41,975 nucleotides of DNA from positions 1 to 41,975 of the forward strand of contig CAMJIC010000001.1 in NCBI GenBank assembly GCA_946405675.1, read 5' to 3'. This document shows positions 16,981 through 25,038 of the stretch, in pieces. The notes under the pieces are model-generated. The model was not told where the DNA came from. It made no database searches and saw only the letters and a list, made by a program, of their open reading frames with translations. Numbering within the stretch: position 1 is the stretch's first letter; each line of letters starts with the position of its first letter. The DNA comes from an uncultured Clostridia bacterium. GTDB taxonomy: Bacteria; Bacillota; Clostridia; Lachnospirales; Lachnospiraceae. The position numbers were made by a program, and so were the translations under genes.

Positions 16981-17051
16981 GTTACAGGTTACACCTCGCA
17001 GGCTGCAGTATGGCTGGCTGTAACTGCTCAGAACCTGTTCTCAACAGTTAC
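16981..17051. repeat. B block plus A palindrome
   Basis: GTTACAGGTTACACC (B type) at 16981 is followed at 17020-17051 by a 32-bp A palindrome with arms GTAACTGCTCAGAAC and GTTCTCAACAGTTAC around CT. The block is bounded by GTTAC on both sides and fills the gap between two glycosyltransferase genes in the same operon. Confidence 0.65.
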
Positions 17052-17064
17052 AGCTGATCGCCTG

Positions 17065-18927
17065 TCACGGTTTTAATGTGTAGTCCCACCGCGCAAGGGA
17101 GAAATTCGGATTGTAGTACGGATCTCCCTTTTCATAATACTCCGCCCAACGCTCCCGCATCAGGGCAGCCTCCTGCCTGTAACGGGCAGCATTGTTCTTC
17201 GTATACTCATCCCCCCGGCTGGCCGACTCATAGTGGATAGCCTGCGCAAAGGGATCATAGACCACCAGAAGGTTCTCTTCGCGGATCTTCAGGCAAAGAT
17301 CCACATCGTTGAACGCGACCGCAAGTTCCTCATCGAAACCGCCCACCTTTTCAAAAACGCTTCTCCTGACCATCATCATGGCGGCCGTCACGGCACTCAG
17401 ATCCTGCATCAGAGACGCCTTGTGCAGATAGCCGGAAAACGCGCCGTTCATTCCGGTAAACAGGGAGCCCGCCACCTGGCCGATCCCAACCACGATCCCC
17501 GCAGACTGGATCCTGCCATCCGGGAAAAGGAGCTTTGGTCCTGCCGCGCCCACCTCCGGGCGCTCACATACGCCCAGAAGCTCTTCCAGCCAGCCTTCCC
17601 CGACCTCCACGTCATTATTCAGAAAAACAAGGTACTCTCCCTTTGCCGCCCGGGCGCCGAAATTATTGATCGCAGAAAAGTTGAAGGAAGGCTCTCCTGC
17701 GCGGCTTTTCCAGCGCAGCACCCGGATTCCCCGGCTCCTCAGCTTCCTGTACAGGCTAAGAATCCCACCGGAAGAAGAATTGTTCTCAACGACGATGATC
17801 TCATAGTCCGGATACTTTGTCCGCTCACAGATTGCCGCAATACAGCGTTCCAGCATATCTGACGACTCTTTGTTTGGTATGATGATGGACACCTTCGGCC
17901 TTCGCGCCAGCGGATAGCGGATCCGGTAAAAGCCATGATCCTTGGTCTGGCTCACCTCGCCTCTTTGCCCATTTCTTGCAAGGTGCTCCTCCAGTGCCCG
18001 CTTTCCCGACTCATACGCGTACCGCTTACTGTCCGGATTGTCGGCCGTAGACATCTCATGGGTTCTCCAGTGATAGAGAACCCGGGGGATATGGCCGATC
18101 CTGCCTGCCGGGATCCGGTCTGCCAGGCGCAGGATAAATTCATAGTCCTGTGCGCCGTCAAACGCTTCCGAAAGCCCCCCCGTCTCTTCCACGAGCGATC
18201 TGCGTACCATCAGGAAATGGCAGATATAATTGTTCGACCTGAGCAGATCCAGGTTAAACTGCGGCTTCAGATGGGGCTGAAAGTGCTCCGGCAGGCCGTC
18301 CGCGTCGTCACGGATCTTATCTTCATCTGTATAGATCAGATCGACTTCTTGCGAACGGATCAGCTTCCATGCCTCATACAGCGCATCCGGGGCGATCAGG
18401 TCATCGTGGTCCATAAAGCAGACAAATGTGCCGCGCGCAGCAGACAACGCTTCATTGGTATTGGCCGCGATCCCCCTGTTCTCCTTCAGATTCAGTACCC
18501 GGAGACGGCTGTCCCTGGAAGACCGCTCCTCCAGGATGCTCCCCATCGCCGCATCCTCCGGACTCGCATTCGCAACCACCAGCTCCAGGTCTCCAAACAC
18601 CTGGCCCAGCACACAGTCAAGAAGCTCCTTCAGATAGCGCTCAGGCGTTCTCCAGGCAGGCACAACCACAGAAAACAGCGGAGTACATTCCTCCTGCTCC
18701 TGCGCTTTTGCGCCATTCCCATACGCGCGCAATACCTCAGCGCGCTCCAGTGCCAGCACATCCGGTCCTGCCTTGTGCTTCTCATACCAGGGGCCGTAGG
18801 GAACCTCCTCCGGGGCAAGCCTTTCCTGCACGCGAATCAGGAAGTCCTTCAGTCCATAATGTCTCAGGTACCGAACAGCCTTCCTTACATAATACGGTTT
18901 CAGTTTTTGAAGCAGTGATCTGCTCAT
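17065..18927 (-). CDS. two-domain family 2 glycosyltransferase
   Basis: Two GT-A domains lie in tandem after an N-terminal helical part (YYVRKAVRYLRHYG). Domain 1 begins LFSVVVPAWRTPERYLKELL and has FVCFMDHDD and DLIYTDEDKI; domain 2 begins PKVSIIIPNKESSDMLERCI and has YLVFLNNDVEVGEGWLEELL and later FNDVDLCLKIREENLLVVYDP. Both retain DxD-like acidic motifs, so the protein may add two sugars in turn. The 620 aa length fits the RfbC-like class. ATG 18927 is one base after the stop of the aminotransferase gene, indicating tight coupling. Sugar specificity cannot be read. Confidence 0.9.
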   Translation of the reverse strand: MSRSLLQKLKPYYVRKAVRYLRHYGLKDFLIRVQERLAPEEVPYGPWYEKHKAGPDVLALERAEVLRAYGNGAKAQEQEECTPLFSVVVPAWRTPERYLKELLDCVLGQVFGDLELVVANASPEDAAMGSILEERSSRDSRLRVLNLKENRGIAANTNEALSAARGTFVCFMDHDDLIAPDALYEAWKLIRSQEVDLIYTDEDKIRDDADGLPEHFQPHLKPQFNLDLLRSNNYICHFLMVRRSLVEETGGLSEAFDGAQDYEFILRLADRIPAGRIGHIPRVLYHWRTHEMSTADNPDSKRYAYESGKRALEEHLARNGQRGEVSQTKDHGFYRIRYPLARRPKVSIIIPNKESSDMLERCIAAICERTKYPDYEIIVVENNSSSGGILSLYRKLRSRGIRVLRWKSRAGEPSFNFSAINNFGARAAKGEYLVFLNNDVEVGEGWLEELLGVCERPEVGAAGPKLLFPDGRIQSAGIVVGIGQVAGSLFTGMNGAFSGYLHKASLMQDLSAVTAAMMMVRRSVFEKVGGFDEELAVAFNDVDLCLKIREENLLVVYDPFAQAIHYESASRGDEYTKNNAARYRQEAALMRERWAEYYEKGDPYYNPNFSLARWDYTLKP

Positions 18928-18928
18928 A

Positions 18929-20062
18929 TTATTTCCAGCCCGGATACTCCAGGATGCTCCTGGCCGTATGCTCCATCTCCGCGTCCGTCAGGTTATAAAA
19001 CAGCGGAAGCCGCATCAACCGTTCTGACTCTTTCGTCGTATACACATCCTCGCCATGGAACCGTCCGAATCTCTTCCCGGCCTTTGATGAGTGCAGCGGA
19101 ATATAGTGGAACACAGACATCACGTCCTTCTGCCTCAGATAACTGATCAGCTGCGTCCTCACTTCAAGGTTCTTCACCTTGATATAATACATATGCGCAT
19201 TGTGCGTGGCATAATCCGGCACAAATGGCTGCTCGATCAGGCCTGCATCCGCCAGCGGTCTGAGTGCTTCATGATAATAATTCCATATCGCAAGGCGCCT
19301 GTCGTTGATCTTGTCAAAGACCTCCAGCTGGGCACACAGATAAGCAACGTTCAGCTCGCTGGGAAGATAAGAGGAACCATATCCGACCCAGCTATATTTA
19401 TCGATCTGTCCACGGAAGAACTTGCTGCGGTCCGTTCCCTTCTCCCTGACGATCTCTGCACGCTCCTGGTCTTCATCCCTGTGGAACACCAGAGCGCCGC
19501 CTTCTCCCATGGAGTAATTCTTGGTCTCGTGAAAGCTGTAGCAGCCATAATCGCCGATCGTCCCAAGTGCCCTTCCTTTATAGTACGCATTGACACCCTG
19601 CGCGGCATCTTCCACGACCTTCAGCCCATGTTTCGCGGCAATCTCAAGAATCGCATCCATATCGCAGGCAATTCCCGCGTAATGTACCGGACAGATCACC
19701 TTCGTGCGCGGCGTGACAGCCTCCTCGATCCTGACCGGATCGATATTCATGGTTCTGGGTTCGATGTCAACAAAAACGATCTTTGCCCCCCGCAGCACGA
19801 ACGCATCCGCCGTGGAAACAAAGGTATAGGAAGGCATGATCACCTCATCGCCCGGCTCCAGGTCACAGAGCCAGCTCGCCATCTCCAGCGCGGAGGTGCA
19901 GGATGTGGTCAGATAGCAATGGGGAACGTCAAAACGTCTGCTCAGCCATTCGGAAGCATATTTGGTAAAAGGTCCGTCCCCGCACAGCTTCCCATTCTCA
20001 AGTGCCTTCTGGAAATACCCGGCCTCGGTGCCGATCACCGGAGGTCTGTTAAAGTCTATCAT
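18929..20062 (-). CDS. wecE: WecE/RffA-type dTDP-sugar aminotransferase
   Basis: DegT/DnrJ/EryC1/StrS aminotransferase that uses PLP and glutamate to aminate a nucleotide-linked 4-keto sugar; the closest named type is dTDP-4-amino-4,6-dideoxygalactose transaminase. Landmarks: TTSCTSALEMA (phosphate site), GDEVIMPSYTFVSTADAF, VVEDAAQGVNAYYKG with the PLP-ring Asp, and SFHETKNYSMGEGGA with the PLP lysine K181. The 377 aa length is normal. This predicts an amino-dideoxyhexose in the surface glycan of this locus. No dTDP-glucose synthesis genes (rmlA/B) are in the window, so the substrate must come from elsewhere. Confidence 0.92.
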   Translation of the reverse strand: MIDFNRPPVIGTEAGYFQKALENGKLCGDGPFTKYASEWLSRRFDVPHCYLTTSCTSALEMASWLCDLEPGDEVIMPSYTFVSTADAFVLRGAKIVFVDIEPRTMNIDPVRIEEAVTPRTKVICPVHYAGIACDMDAILEIAAKHGLKVVEDAAQGVNAYYKGRALGTIGDYGCYSFHETKNYSMGEGGALVFHRDEDQERAEIVREKGTDRSKFFRGQIDKYSWVGYGSSYLPSELNVAYLCAQLEVFDKINDRRLAIWNYYHEALRPLADAGLIEQPFVPDYATHNAHMYYIKVKNLEVRTQLISYLRQKDVMSVFHYIPLHSSKAGKRFGRFHGEDVYTTKESERLMRLPLFYNLTDAEMEHTARSILEYPGWK

Positions 20063-20091
20063 TCCGATCCCTTCTTTCAGTCAGAATATGG

Positions 20092-20123
20092 GCAATTATT
20101 CAGAACCTGTCCTGAACAATTAC
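20092..20123. repeat. A palindrome variant
   Basis: A 32-bp copy with arms GCAATTATTCAGAAC and GTCCTGAACAATTAC around CT. Compared with the common form, a C-G pair has become T-A on both sides (compensatory), while other changes break pairs. It lies between the EmrE-like gene and the aminotransferase gene. Confidence 0.6.
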
Positions 20124-20138
20124 AAAAGCGGCAACGGT

Positions 20139-20519
20139 TCACAGAGAAAAAATAACGATACCCGCCAGCATAATCACAATTCCCAGCACCCTTCTCGCAG
20201 ACAGCTTCTCTTTCAACACCAGCACACCGATCACAGGCACAAAGATGTAGCTCAGCGGCTCTATGATCGGAGAATACGTCAGCGGAACGTACTTCAACGC
20301 ATACATCGTCAGGAAGGTCGACAGGAAGAAGATCGCATATGCCGTGACCACCATAGGATTCAGGTACTCCTTGATCCTGCTCTCATGCTCCTTGTTCGCT
20401 TCCGCCTTCAGCATGACCTGCGCAATGGATGAGATCAGGACAGAGATGATCCATACGATGATATACTTTTCCAGCCCCCGGAACATCGAAAACCCGCCGG
20501 CAAGAAGCGCCATCTTCAT
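20139..20519 (-). CDS. EmrE-like half transporter (DMT superfamily), subunit 2
   Basis: A 126-aa protein with four membrane helices (for example YIIVWIISVLISSIAQVML and VLGIVIMLAGIVIFSL) and the typical end-of-family segment YSPIIEPLSYIFVPVIGVLVLKEKLSARRVLGI. The size and pattern fit EmrE/ArnE/ArnF-like small transporters. Its ATG overlaps the stop of the upstream half transporter (ATGA). As a pair in a glycan operon, they may flip a lipid-linked sugar, as ArnE/ArnF do for undecaprenyl-phosphate-aminoarabinose; this is an inference from context. Confidence 0.82.
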   Translation of the reverse strand: MKMALLAGGFSMFRGLEKYIIVWIISVLISSIAQVMLKAEANKEHESRIKEYLNPMVVTAYAIFFLSTFLTMYALKYVPLTYSPIIEPLSYIFVPVIGVLVLKEKLSARRVLGIVIMLAGIVIFSL

Positions 20520-20974
20520 GCTTTGACCTCCGTCTTTTCCCCGCTGTTTCCTGACAGTCCGCCGCCAGACCTAGGGATGTCCTCCCCCTTTTGAGAAGAA
20601 TTTCCTGTGTCAGATACCCCAACCATAATACCGATCAGGATGACCACAGACCCCAGGATCATCTTCCAGCTCAGCTGCTCCCGGAAAATGGTCACTCCCC
20701 AGATCAGTCCCCAGATAATCGTGATGGGTTTATTCGTAAACGCAAAGGTCAGGGACATATGCTTGAGGATCTGCTGCCACGCAACCGCAAAGGCCATGGT
20801 GATCACCAGCATCACGCCGTACCAGAACACAAAACCGAAGGAGAGAAAAGGATGCCGTCCTGCAAGCTTGGAAGCTGTACCTGCGAGAGAATTCACAACA
20901 AGGCTCAGATGAAGCAGGATAAACCACTTCAGCGGCACCTCCCCCACAAATCTCGCTCTCTTCCCACCGCTCAC
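20516..20974 (-). CDS. EmrE-like half transporter (DMT superfamily), subunit 1
   Basis: 152 aa with four predicted membrane helices (KWFILLHLSLVVNSLAG, FWYGVMLVITMAFAVAW, PITIIWGLIWGVTIF, MILGSVVILIGIMVGVS) and a polar Ser/Gly tail of about 25 residues. The start is GTG 20974 with AGGAGG eight bases upstream. It differs from its partner in sequence, so a heterodimer is likely. It is the first gene of the glycan operon behind the promoter at 21025-21053. Confidence 0.82.
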   Translation of the reverse strand: MSGGKRARFVGEVPLKWFILLHLSLVVNSLAGTASKLAGRHPFLSFGFVFWYGVMLVITMAFAVAWQQILKHMSLTFAFTNKPITIIWGLIWGVTIFREQLSWKMILGSVVILIGIMVGVSDTGNSSQKGEDIPRSGGGLSGNSGEKTEVKA

Positions 20975-21024
20975 GTACGGTTCCTCCTTCCGCCATCTCT
21001 TTGCCAGGACATAATTGACAAGTC

Positions 21025-21053
21025 AGTATAGCATGGAAATCCCGCCCCTGCAA
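21025..21053 (-). promoter_or_regulatory. sigma-A promoter of the glycan operon
   Basis: On the minus strand TTGCAG (21048-21053) and TATACT (21025-21030) are 17 bp apart, 50 bp before the GTG of the first EmrE-like gene. It is one of the best promoters in the window and probably drives the two half transporters, wecE and the glycosyltransferase genes. Confidence 0.65.
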
Positions 21054-21102
21054 GGGAGCAAATTTGATGAGCGCAAAACCAGCCGGGATTTACATCCATG
21101 TA

Positions 21103-21954
21103 TCAATCCCTGTACTCCTCCAGGAAGGAATGCGCAGCGAGATCCTTCTTCCATGCAATCACCCGGTCAAGGTTCACATTTTCCGCGCTCTTGAACAGAT
21201 TCGCTTCCACATAGGGATTGGTCTTTCGCAAGATTCTGATCAGCTGCTTGGTTTCCGCCCGTTTGGAAACGCTGGTTCCATCCTCTGAAACACTGCTGCA
21301 GTTTTCCGTAAAATGGCACGCGCATCGGAGGAATGTAAGGTTCATCTTCTTTGTCCAGTCGATGATATCCTCCTCGCGGATCAGATACATGGGGCGGATC
21401 AGCTCCATCCCCTCAAAGTTGGTGCTGTGCAGCTTCGGCATCATGGTCTGATACTGGCCTGCCCAGAGCATGCTCATCAGGATGGTTTCGATCACATCAT
21501 CATAATGATGGCCCAGGGCAATCTTGTTGCATCCCAGATCCTTTGCGTACCGGTAGAGATAGCCTCTGCGCATGCGCGCGCACAGATAACAGGGATTCTT
21601 CGGAATATGGTCCACCGCGTCAAAGATCCGGCTTTCAAAGATCCGGATGGGAAGCAGCAGTTTTTTTGCATTCTCCTCGATCAGTGCCCGGTTTTCCGGA
21701 GCATACCCCGGATCCATGACGACAAACTCCAGGCCAAACCTGAATTTTCCATGACGCATCAGGATCTGGAACAGCTTGGCCATCAGCATGGAATCCTTCC
21801 CGCCGGAGATGCATACCGCAACCTGATCTCCCGGGCAAAGCAGTTCATAACGGCTTACCGCCCTCGTAAAGGGACTCACCAGCTTTTCATGAAAACGGCG
21901 GTCCTTCTGAAGGCTGCGCTCGATCTCATCGATCCCGGTAAACTGTTGCTTCAT
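21103..21954 (-). CDS. ttcA: TtcA-family tRNA thiolation ATPase
   Basis: PP-loop ATPase related to TtcA, which makes 2-thiocytidine at position 32 of some tRNAs using ATP and an iron-sulfur cluster. Visible: PP-loop VCISGGKDSML (about 47-57), CYLC in the CxxC position (followed by ARMRRGYLYRYA), KIALGHHYDDVIET, and a further Cys cluster CACHFTENC. At 283 aa it has the usual size. GAAGGAG stands eight bases before the ATG. It follows the LysR gene after 12 bp. Firmicutes members are less well studied, so the exact modified base is uncertain. Confidence 0.85.
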   Translation of the reverse strand: MKQQFTGIDEIERSLQKDRRFHEKLVSPFTRAVSRYELLCPGDQVAVCISGGKDSMLMAKLFQILMRHGKFRFGLEFVVMDPGYAPENRALIEENAKKLLLPIRIFESRIFDAVDHIPKNPCYLCARMRRGYLYRYAKDLGCNKIALGHHYDDVIETILMSMLWAGQYQTMMPKLHSTNFEGMELIRPMYLIREEDIIDWTKKMNLTFLRCACHFTENCSSVSEDGTSVSKRAETKQLIRILRKTNPYVEANLFKSAENVNLDRVIAWKKDLAAHSFLEEYRD

Positions 21955-21966
21955 ATCATTTCTCCT

Positions 21967-22863
21967 TCAAAGAAGCTCAGAGTGGTTCTTCAGGAAACGG
22001 ATAAATTCTTTCCTGAGGGGAGATGGGATATCGCCCTTCCTCTGGAGAATGTAAAACTGGCGGACCGCGGTCCCGGGGGGAAGATGGAAGCTCAGAACCC
22101 GCTTTGCTTCAACAAATTCCATGGCCGCCCTGGAGGAAAGGAAGGAGATCCCTACACCGCCTGCCACCATGTTTTTGATGGCCTCCTGATCATTGATCCG
22201 CGCAACCACATGCAAAGAGGACTGGTCGATCTTCTCTCCTGCCAGGTAACGGTCCGCCGCTTTCAGACTCCCGCTCCCCTCTTCCCTGAGAATGATCGGC
22301 TGGTCAAGAAGCTCCCGTACGCTAGCATGCCGCTCCTTCATTTCCAGGTAATAACGGCTGACAGGGGTGATCAGAACCATCTCGTCCGAGCAAAACGGTT
22401 CCGCCTCCAATGCCTCGCTCTCAGGGCTTCTCCCGGTAAGCCCCAGGTCAAACAAGCCTTCCAGCACACCGCGTTCCGTCCCTGCGCTGTCACTTTGATG
22501 GATAGAAAAATAGACCTCCGGATGCTCTTTCCCGAACTGTTTGAGAACCGAAGGCAGGATATACGCTGAAGGGATGGTGGAAGCGCTGATGGAAAGGATA
22601 CTGTGGCCCTTCCCGGAACAGTTTGCATACATTTTCTCCCGAAGCGCAAGGATATCCTCCGCATAGGAAGCAAGCTCCTCGCCCAGCGCAGTGATCTCGA
22701 TCCTCCGGGTAGTCCGCATCACAAGCCTTGTTCCCAGCTCTTCCTCCAGCTGTCGGATGTGCTGGCTGACCGTCGGCTGTGAGAGAAACAGGTTCTCCGC
22801 TGCATCGGTGAAGCTCCCTGTCCTTACAACCTCTACAAACGTTCTCAGATGCTTGAATTCCAT
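21967..22863 (-). CDS. LysR-family transcriptional regulator
   Basis: The N-terminal winged helix-turn-helix is typical: HLRTFVEVVRTGSFTDAAENLFLSQPTVSQHIRQLEEELG is broken here as HLRTFVEVVRTGSF and LSQPTVSQHIRQLE. The effector-binding domain begins at about residue 90 (ILSISASTIPSAYILPSVLKQF) and ends with NMVAGGVGISFLSSRAA. The length of 298 aa is normal. The general type is CysL/YeiE-like; the ligand is unknown. It sits three bases downstream of the Hpt gene and just before ttcA, so it may not regulate these genes divergently as LysR proteins often do. Confidence 0.9.
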   Translation of the reverse strand: MEFKHLRTFVEVVRTGSFTDAAENLFLSQPTVSQHIRQLEEELGTRLVMRTTRRIEITALGEELASYAEDILALREKMYANCSGKGHSILSISASTIPSAYILPSVLKQFGKEHPEVYFSIHQSDSAGTERGVLEGLFDLGLTGRSPESEALEAEPFCSDEMVLITPVSRYYLEMKERHASVRELLDQPIILREEGSGSLKAADRYLAGEKIDQSSLHVVARINDQEAIKNMVAGGVGISFLSSRAAMEFVEAKRVLSFHLPPGTAVRQFYILQRKGDIPSPLRKEFIRFLKNHSELL

Positions 22864-22865
22864 AG

Positions 22866-23231
22866 TCAGGCTTGAATCTGTTTCATCTTGGAAATGGTCT
22901 GGTCAAACTGGCTGCAGATCTCCTTCACCTGCCTGAACAGCTCTTCATCCGATACCGCAAGCGTGCTGCCCGGACGCAGCGGCTCCAGGGCGCTTCCCGC
23001 CTTCACGGCCAGAGAGGTCAGCCCAAGGTTTGCGCAGACACCTTTCATGGCGTGCAATGCTTCAAACATCCCCTTCCGGTCTTTCTTCTCCCATGCCGCC
23101 TGAAGAAGGCTGCGGGATGGGTCTTCCGCAAGCTTGGGAAGATAGCGGAGGATCATCTTATCCATCATCAGAATCTTCTTTGCCGCCGCGTAGTCACCGC
23201 CGACTTCCTCATAAAACTCCTGAACCGTCAT
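22866..23231 (-). CDS. histidine phosphotransfer (Hpt) domain protein
   Basis: A 121-aa single-domain Hpt protein. The phosphorylated histidine is H60 in EALHAMKGVCANLG, matching the HxxKG pattern of Hpt domains, within a four-helix layout. Its start overlaps the stop of the receiver-EAL gene (ATGA), so the two are coupled. Free Hpt proteins carry phosphate from a hybrid histidine kinase to a receiver. The hybrid kinase at 35819-38896 lacks an Hpt domain and is a candidate donor; the receiver of the adjoining EAL protein is a candidate acceptor. Confidence 0.88.
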   Translation of the reverse strand: MTVQEFYEEVGGDYAAAKKILMMDKMILRYLPKLAEDPSRSLLQAAWEKKDRKGMFEALHAMKGVCANLGLTSLAVKAGSALEPLRPGSTLAVSDEELFRQVKEICSQFDQTISKMKQIQA

Positions 23232-24922
23232 CGCAATGCCCCTTTCATCATCTCTTCAAATGCTTCCGCCGGAACCGGAGGCGAAAAATAATATCCCTGG
23301 ATATACTCACATCCGATCTTCTTCAGAAGCTCCAGCTGCACGGCATCCTCCACGCCTTCCGCGATCATCGGTATGTCCAGCATTCTTGCAATGTCATGGA
23401 CGATCTCGATAAACCGGTATTCCCTTGAATCTTCCCTTGAAAGCCTCCGGACAAACATCATATCCATCTTCAGCACGTCCACAGGCAGCGTGGACAGCAT
23501 GTTCAGAGAAGAGTATCCGGCCCCGAAGTCATCCATTTCGATCCGGAATCCCATCGAACGAAGGTGATCCGTCACTTCCTGCATCAGCCTGGCATCTTCC
23601 ATATATGCGGATTCTGTCAGTTCCAGGTGAAGCTCCTCCGGCCTGATCCCGTAGGTATCCACCAGCCTGTTCAGTTTTTCCTCCAGGCCGGGCATATGGA
23701 TGTCCATGGACGAGACATTCACTGATACAGTGATGGGGAACCTTGTTCCGAACTGTTCCCTCCATTTCTGGAGCTGCCTTGCCGATTCTTCCCAAACATA
23801 TAAGTCTACACGCCCGATCAGGCCATTCTGCTCAAAAAGCGGAATGAAATCCCCCGGGGGGATCATGCCGAATTCCGGATGCTGCCACCGCACCAGGGCT
23901 TCCGCACCGCTCAGGACAGGGGTATCTTTGGTAATATCGTACTTCGGCTGGTAATAGACCTTCAGTTCATGCTCCGCGACCGCGCGGGGGAGATCATTGA
24001 TCAGACGCTGCCGGTATAGCTGTTTTTCATGCATGACGCTGTCATAGACCACAAGCTCCCCGTTATGATCCTGATGCACCATGGCGCAGGCCGCCTCCGC
24101 GCAGCTGAACCTGCGACGCACATCCATTTCACTCCGTTCGATATCACACATCCCTGCGTCCAGGCGAAGGTCCATATGCTCCCTGAGGGTATTCAACTCC
24201 TGCTGCAGTCTCCGGATCTGTTCCAGTCCGACACACCCTCTCCGCAAAAACAGGTAATAGGTATCCTCCGATGCCCTTGCACAGATCCCCTGGGCCGCCT
24301 TCGCATTCTCCATCAGATGCTGCGCCAGCGCGCGGGAGACACTGTCCAGAAACTCCTGTCCGTACAACTCCCTGAGCAGGCGGTAGCGGCTGATGCGCAG
24401 CGCGAACTCCGTCATCCGCCAGTCCGGATGGAACCGTTCGATCTGTTCCGCATAGGAAAAGAAAAACTCTTTCGTGTAAAGCCCTGTCCGCGGATCGCAC
24501 TCCGCCGCATGGATCAGGCGGCGTCCCTCGGCCAACTCTACAAAACTCCTCACACGTGCCAGGATAATCTCGTGGGACTCAAATGGTTTCGGGATAAAGC
24601 CGGAAGCGCCTCGTCCCAATGCTTCCAATTCTGCAGTCTTCTCAGCGGTCAGAACCAGGATCGGGATCCGCGCAAGTTCTTCATCCGCCTTCATCACGTC
24701 CATCACCGCGAATCCATCCATCTCAGGCATCACCAGATCCAGCAATACCGCAGACAGCATATCCTTGTGAAGCATGACCTGATCGATCGCCTCTCTTCCG
24801 CCATCAGCGTAGATCAGGTCAAATTCATTCCCAAGAATCGTCCCCAGCAGATCCTGGTTGATCTTCTGGTCATCCACAACCAGAAGCAACCTTCTTAAAT
24901 GTAATCTTTCCTCAGGAATCAT
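23228..24922 (-). CDS. response regulator with degenerate GGDEF and EAL c-di-GMP phosphodiesterase domain
   Basis: Receiver domain at about 10-130 with acidic pair VVDDQ, phospho-acceptor D62 (VLLDLVMPEMDG) and the lysine in FIPKPFE. A GGDEF-fold domain (about 140-295) has SEDTY where GGDEF should be, so it should not make c-di-GMP. The EAL domain (about 305-560) keeps the catalytic set: AEALVRW, SVNVSS, LELTESA, DDFGAGYSSL, LKMD, AEGVE and IQGYYFSPPVP. The predicted role is phosphorylation-controlled hydrolysis of c-di-GMP to pGpG. It heads the operon with Hpt, LysR and ttcA. The site before ATG 24922 (GGGGTG) is weak. Confidence 0.92.
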   Translation of the reverse strand: MIPEERLHLRRLLLVVDDQKINQDLLGTILGNEFDLIYADGGREAIDQVMLHKDMLSAVLLDLVMPEMDGFAVMDVMKADEELARIPILVLTAEKTAELEALGRGASGFIPKPFESHEIILARVRSFVELAEGRRLIHAAECDPRTGLYTKEFFFSYAEQIERFHPDWRMTEFALRISRYRLLRELYGQEFLDSVSRALAQHLMENAKAAQGICARASEDTYYLFLRRGCVGLEQIRRLQQELNTLREHMDLRLDAGMCDIERSEMDVRRRFSCAEAACAMVHQDHNGELVVYDSVMHEKQLYRQRLINDLPRAVAEHELKVYYQPKYDITKDTPVLSGAEALVRWQHPEFGMIPPGDFIPLFEQNGLIGRVDLYVWEESARQLQKWREQFGTRFPITVSVNVSSMDIHMPGLEEKLNRLVDTYGIRPEELHLELTESAYMEDARLMQEVTDHLRSMGFRIEMDDFGAGYSSLNMLSTLPVDVLKMDMMFVRRLSREDSREYRFIEIVHDIARMLDIPMIAEGVEDAVQLELLKKIGCEYIQGYYFSPPVPAEAFEEMMKGALR

Positions 24923-24960
24923 TTCAGCACCCCTTTTATTCAGACGGCCTGCCGCATTTT

Positions 24961-24990
24961 GTTTCGAGTCACACCTCCGCCACCGGGCCG
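24961..24990. repeat. degenerate B block
   Basis: Read on the minus strand it gives GGTGGCGGAGGTGTGACTCG followed by AAAC, close to the inner part of the window-edge repeat. It lies between the NHLP transporter gene and the receiver-EAL gene. There is no A palindrome beside it. Confidence 0.5.
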
Positions 24991-25038
24991 GCCTGTGTGC
25001 ACGGCCCCTGTCAGAAGCATGTTTTGTAGCCTTTCACA

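Noticed and set aside
24938..25018. 26-codon Gly-rich frame between the NHLP transporter and receiver-EAL genes as a precursor peptide
   Set aside because: No ribosome binding site, and it overlaps a dispersed B block; nothing resembles a leader with a cleavage site.
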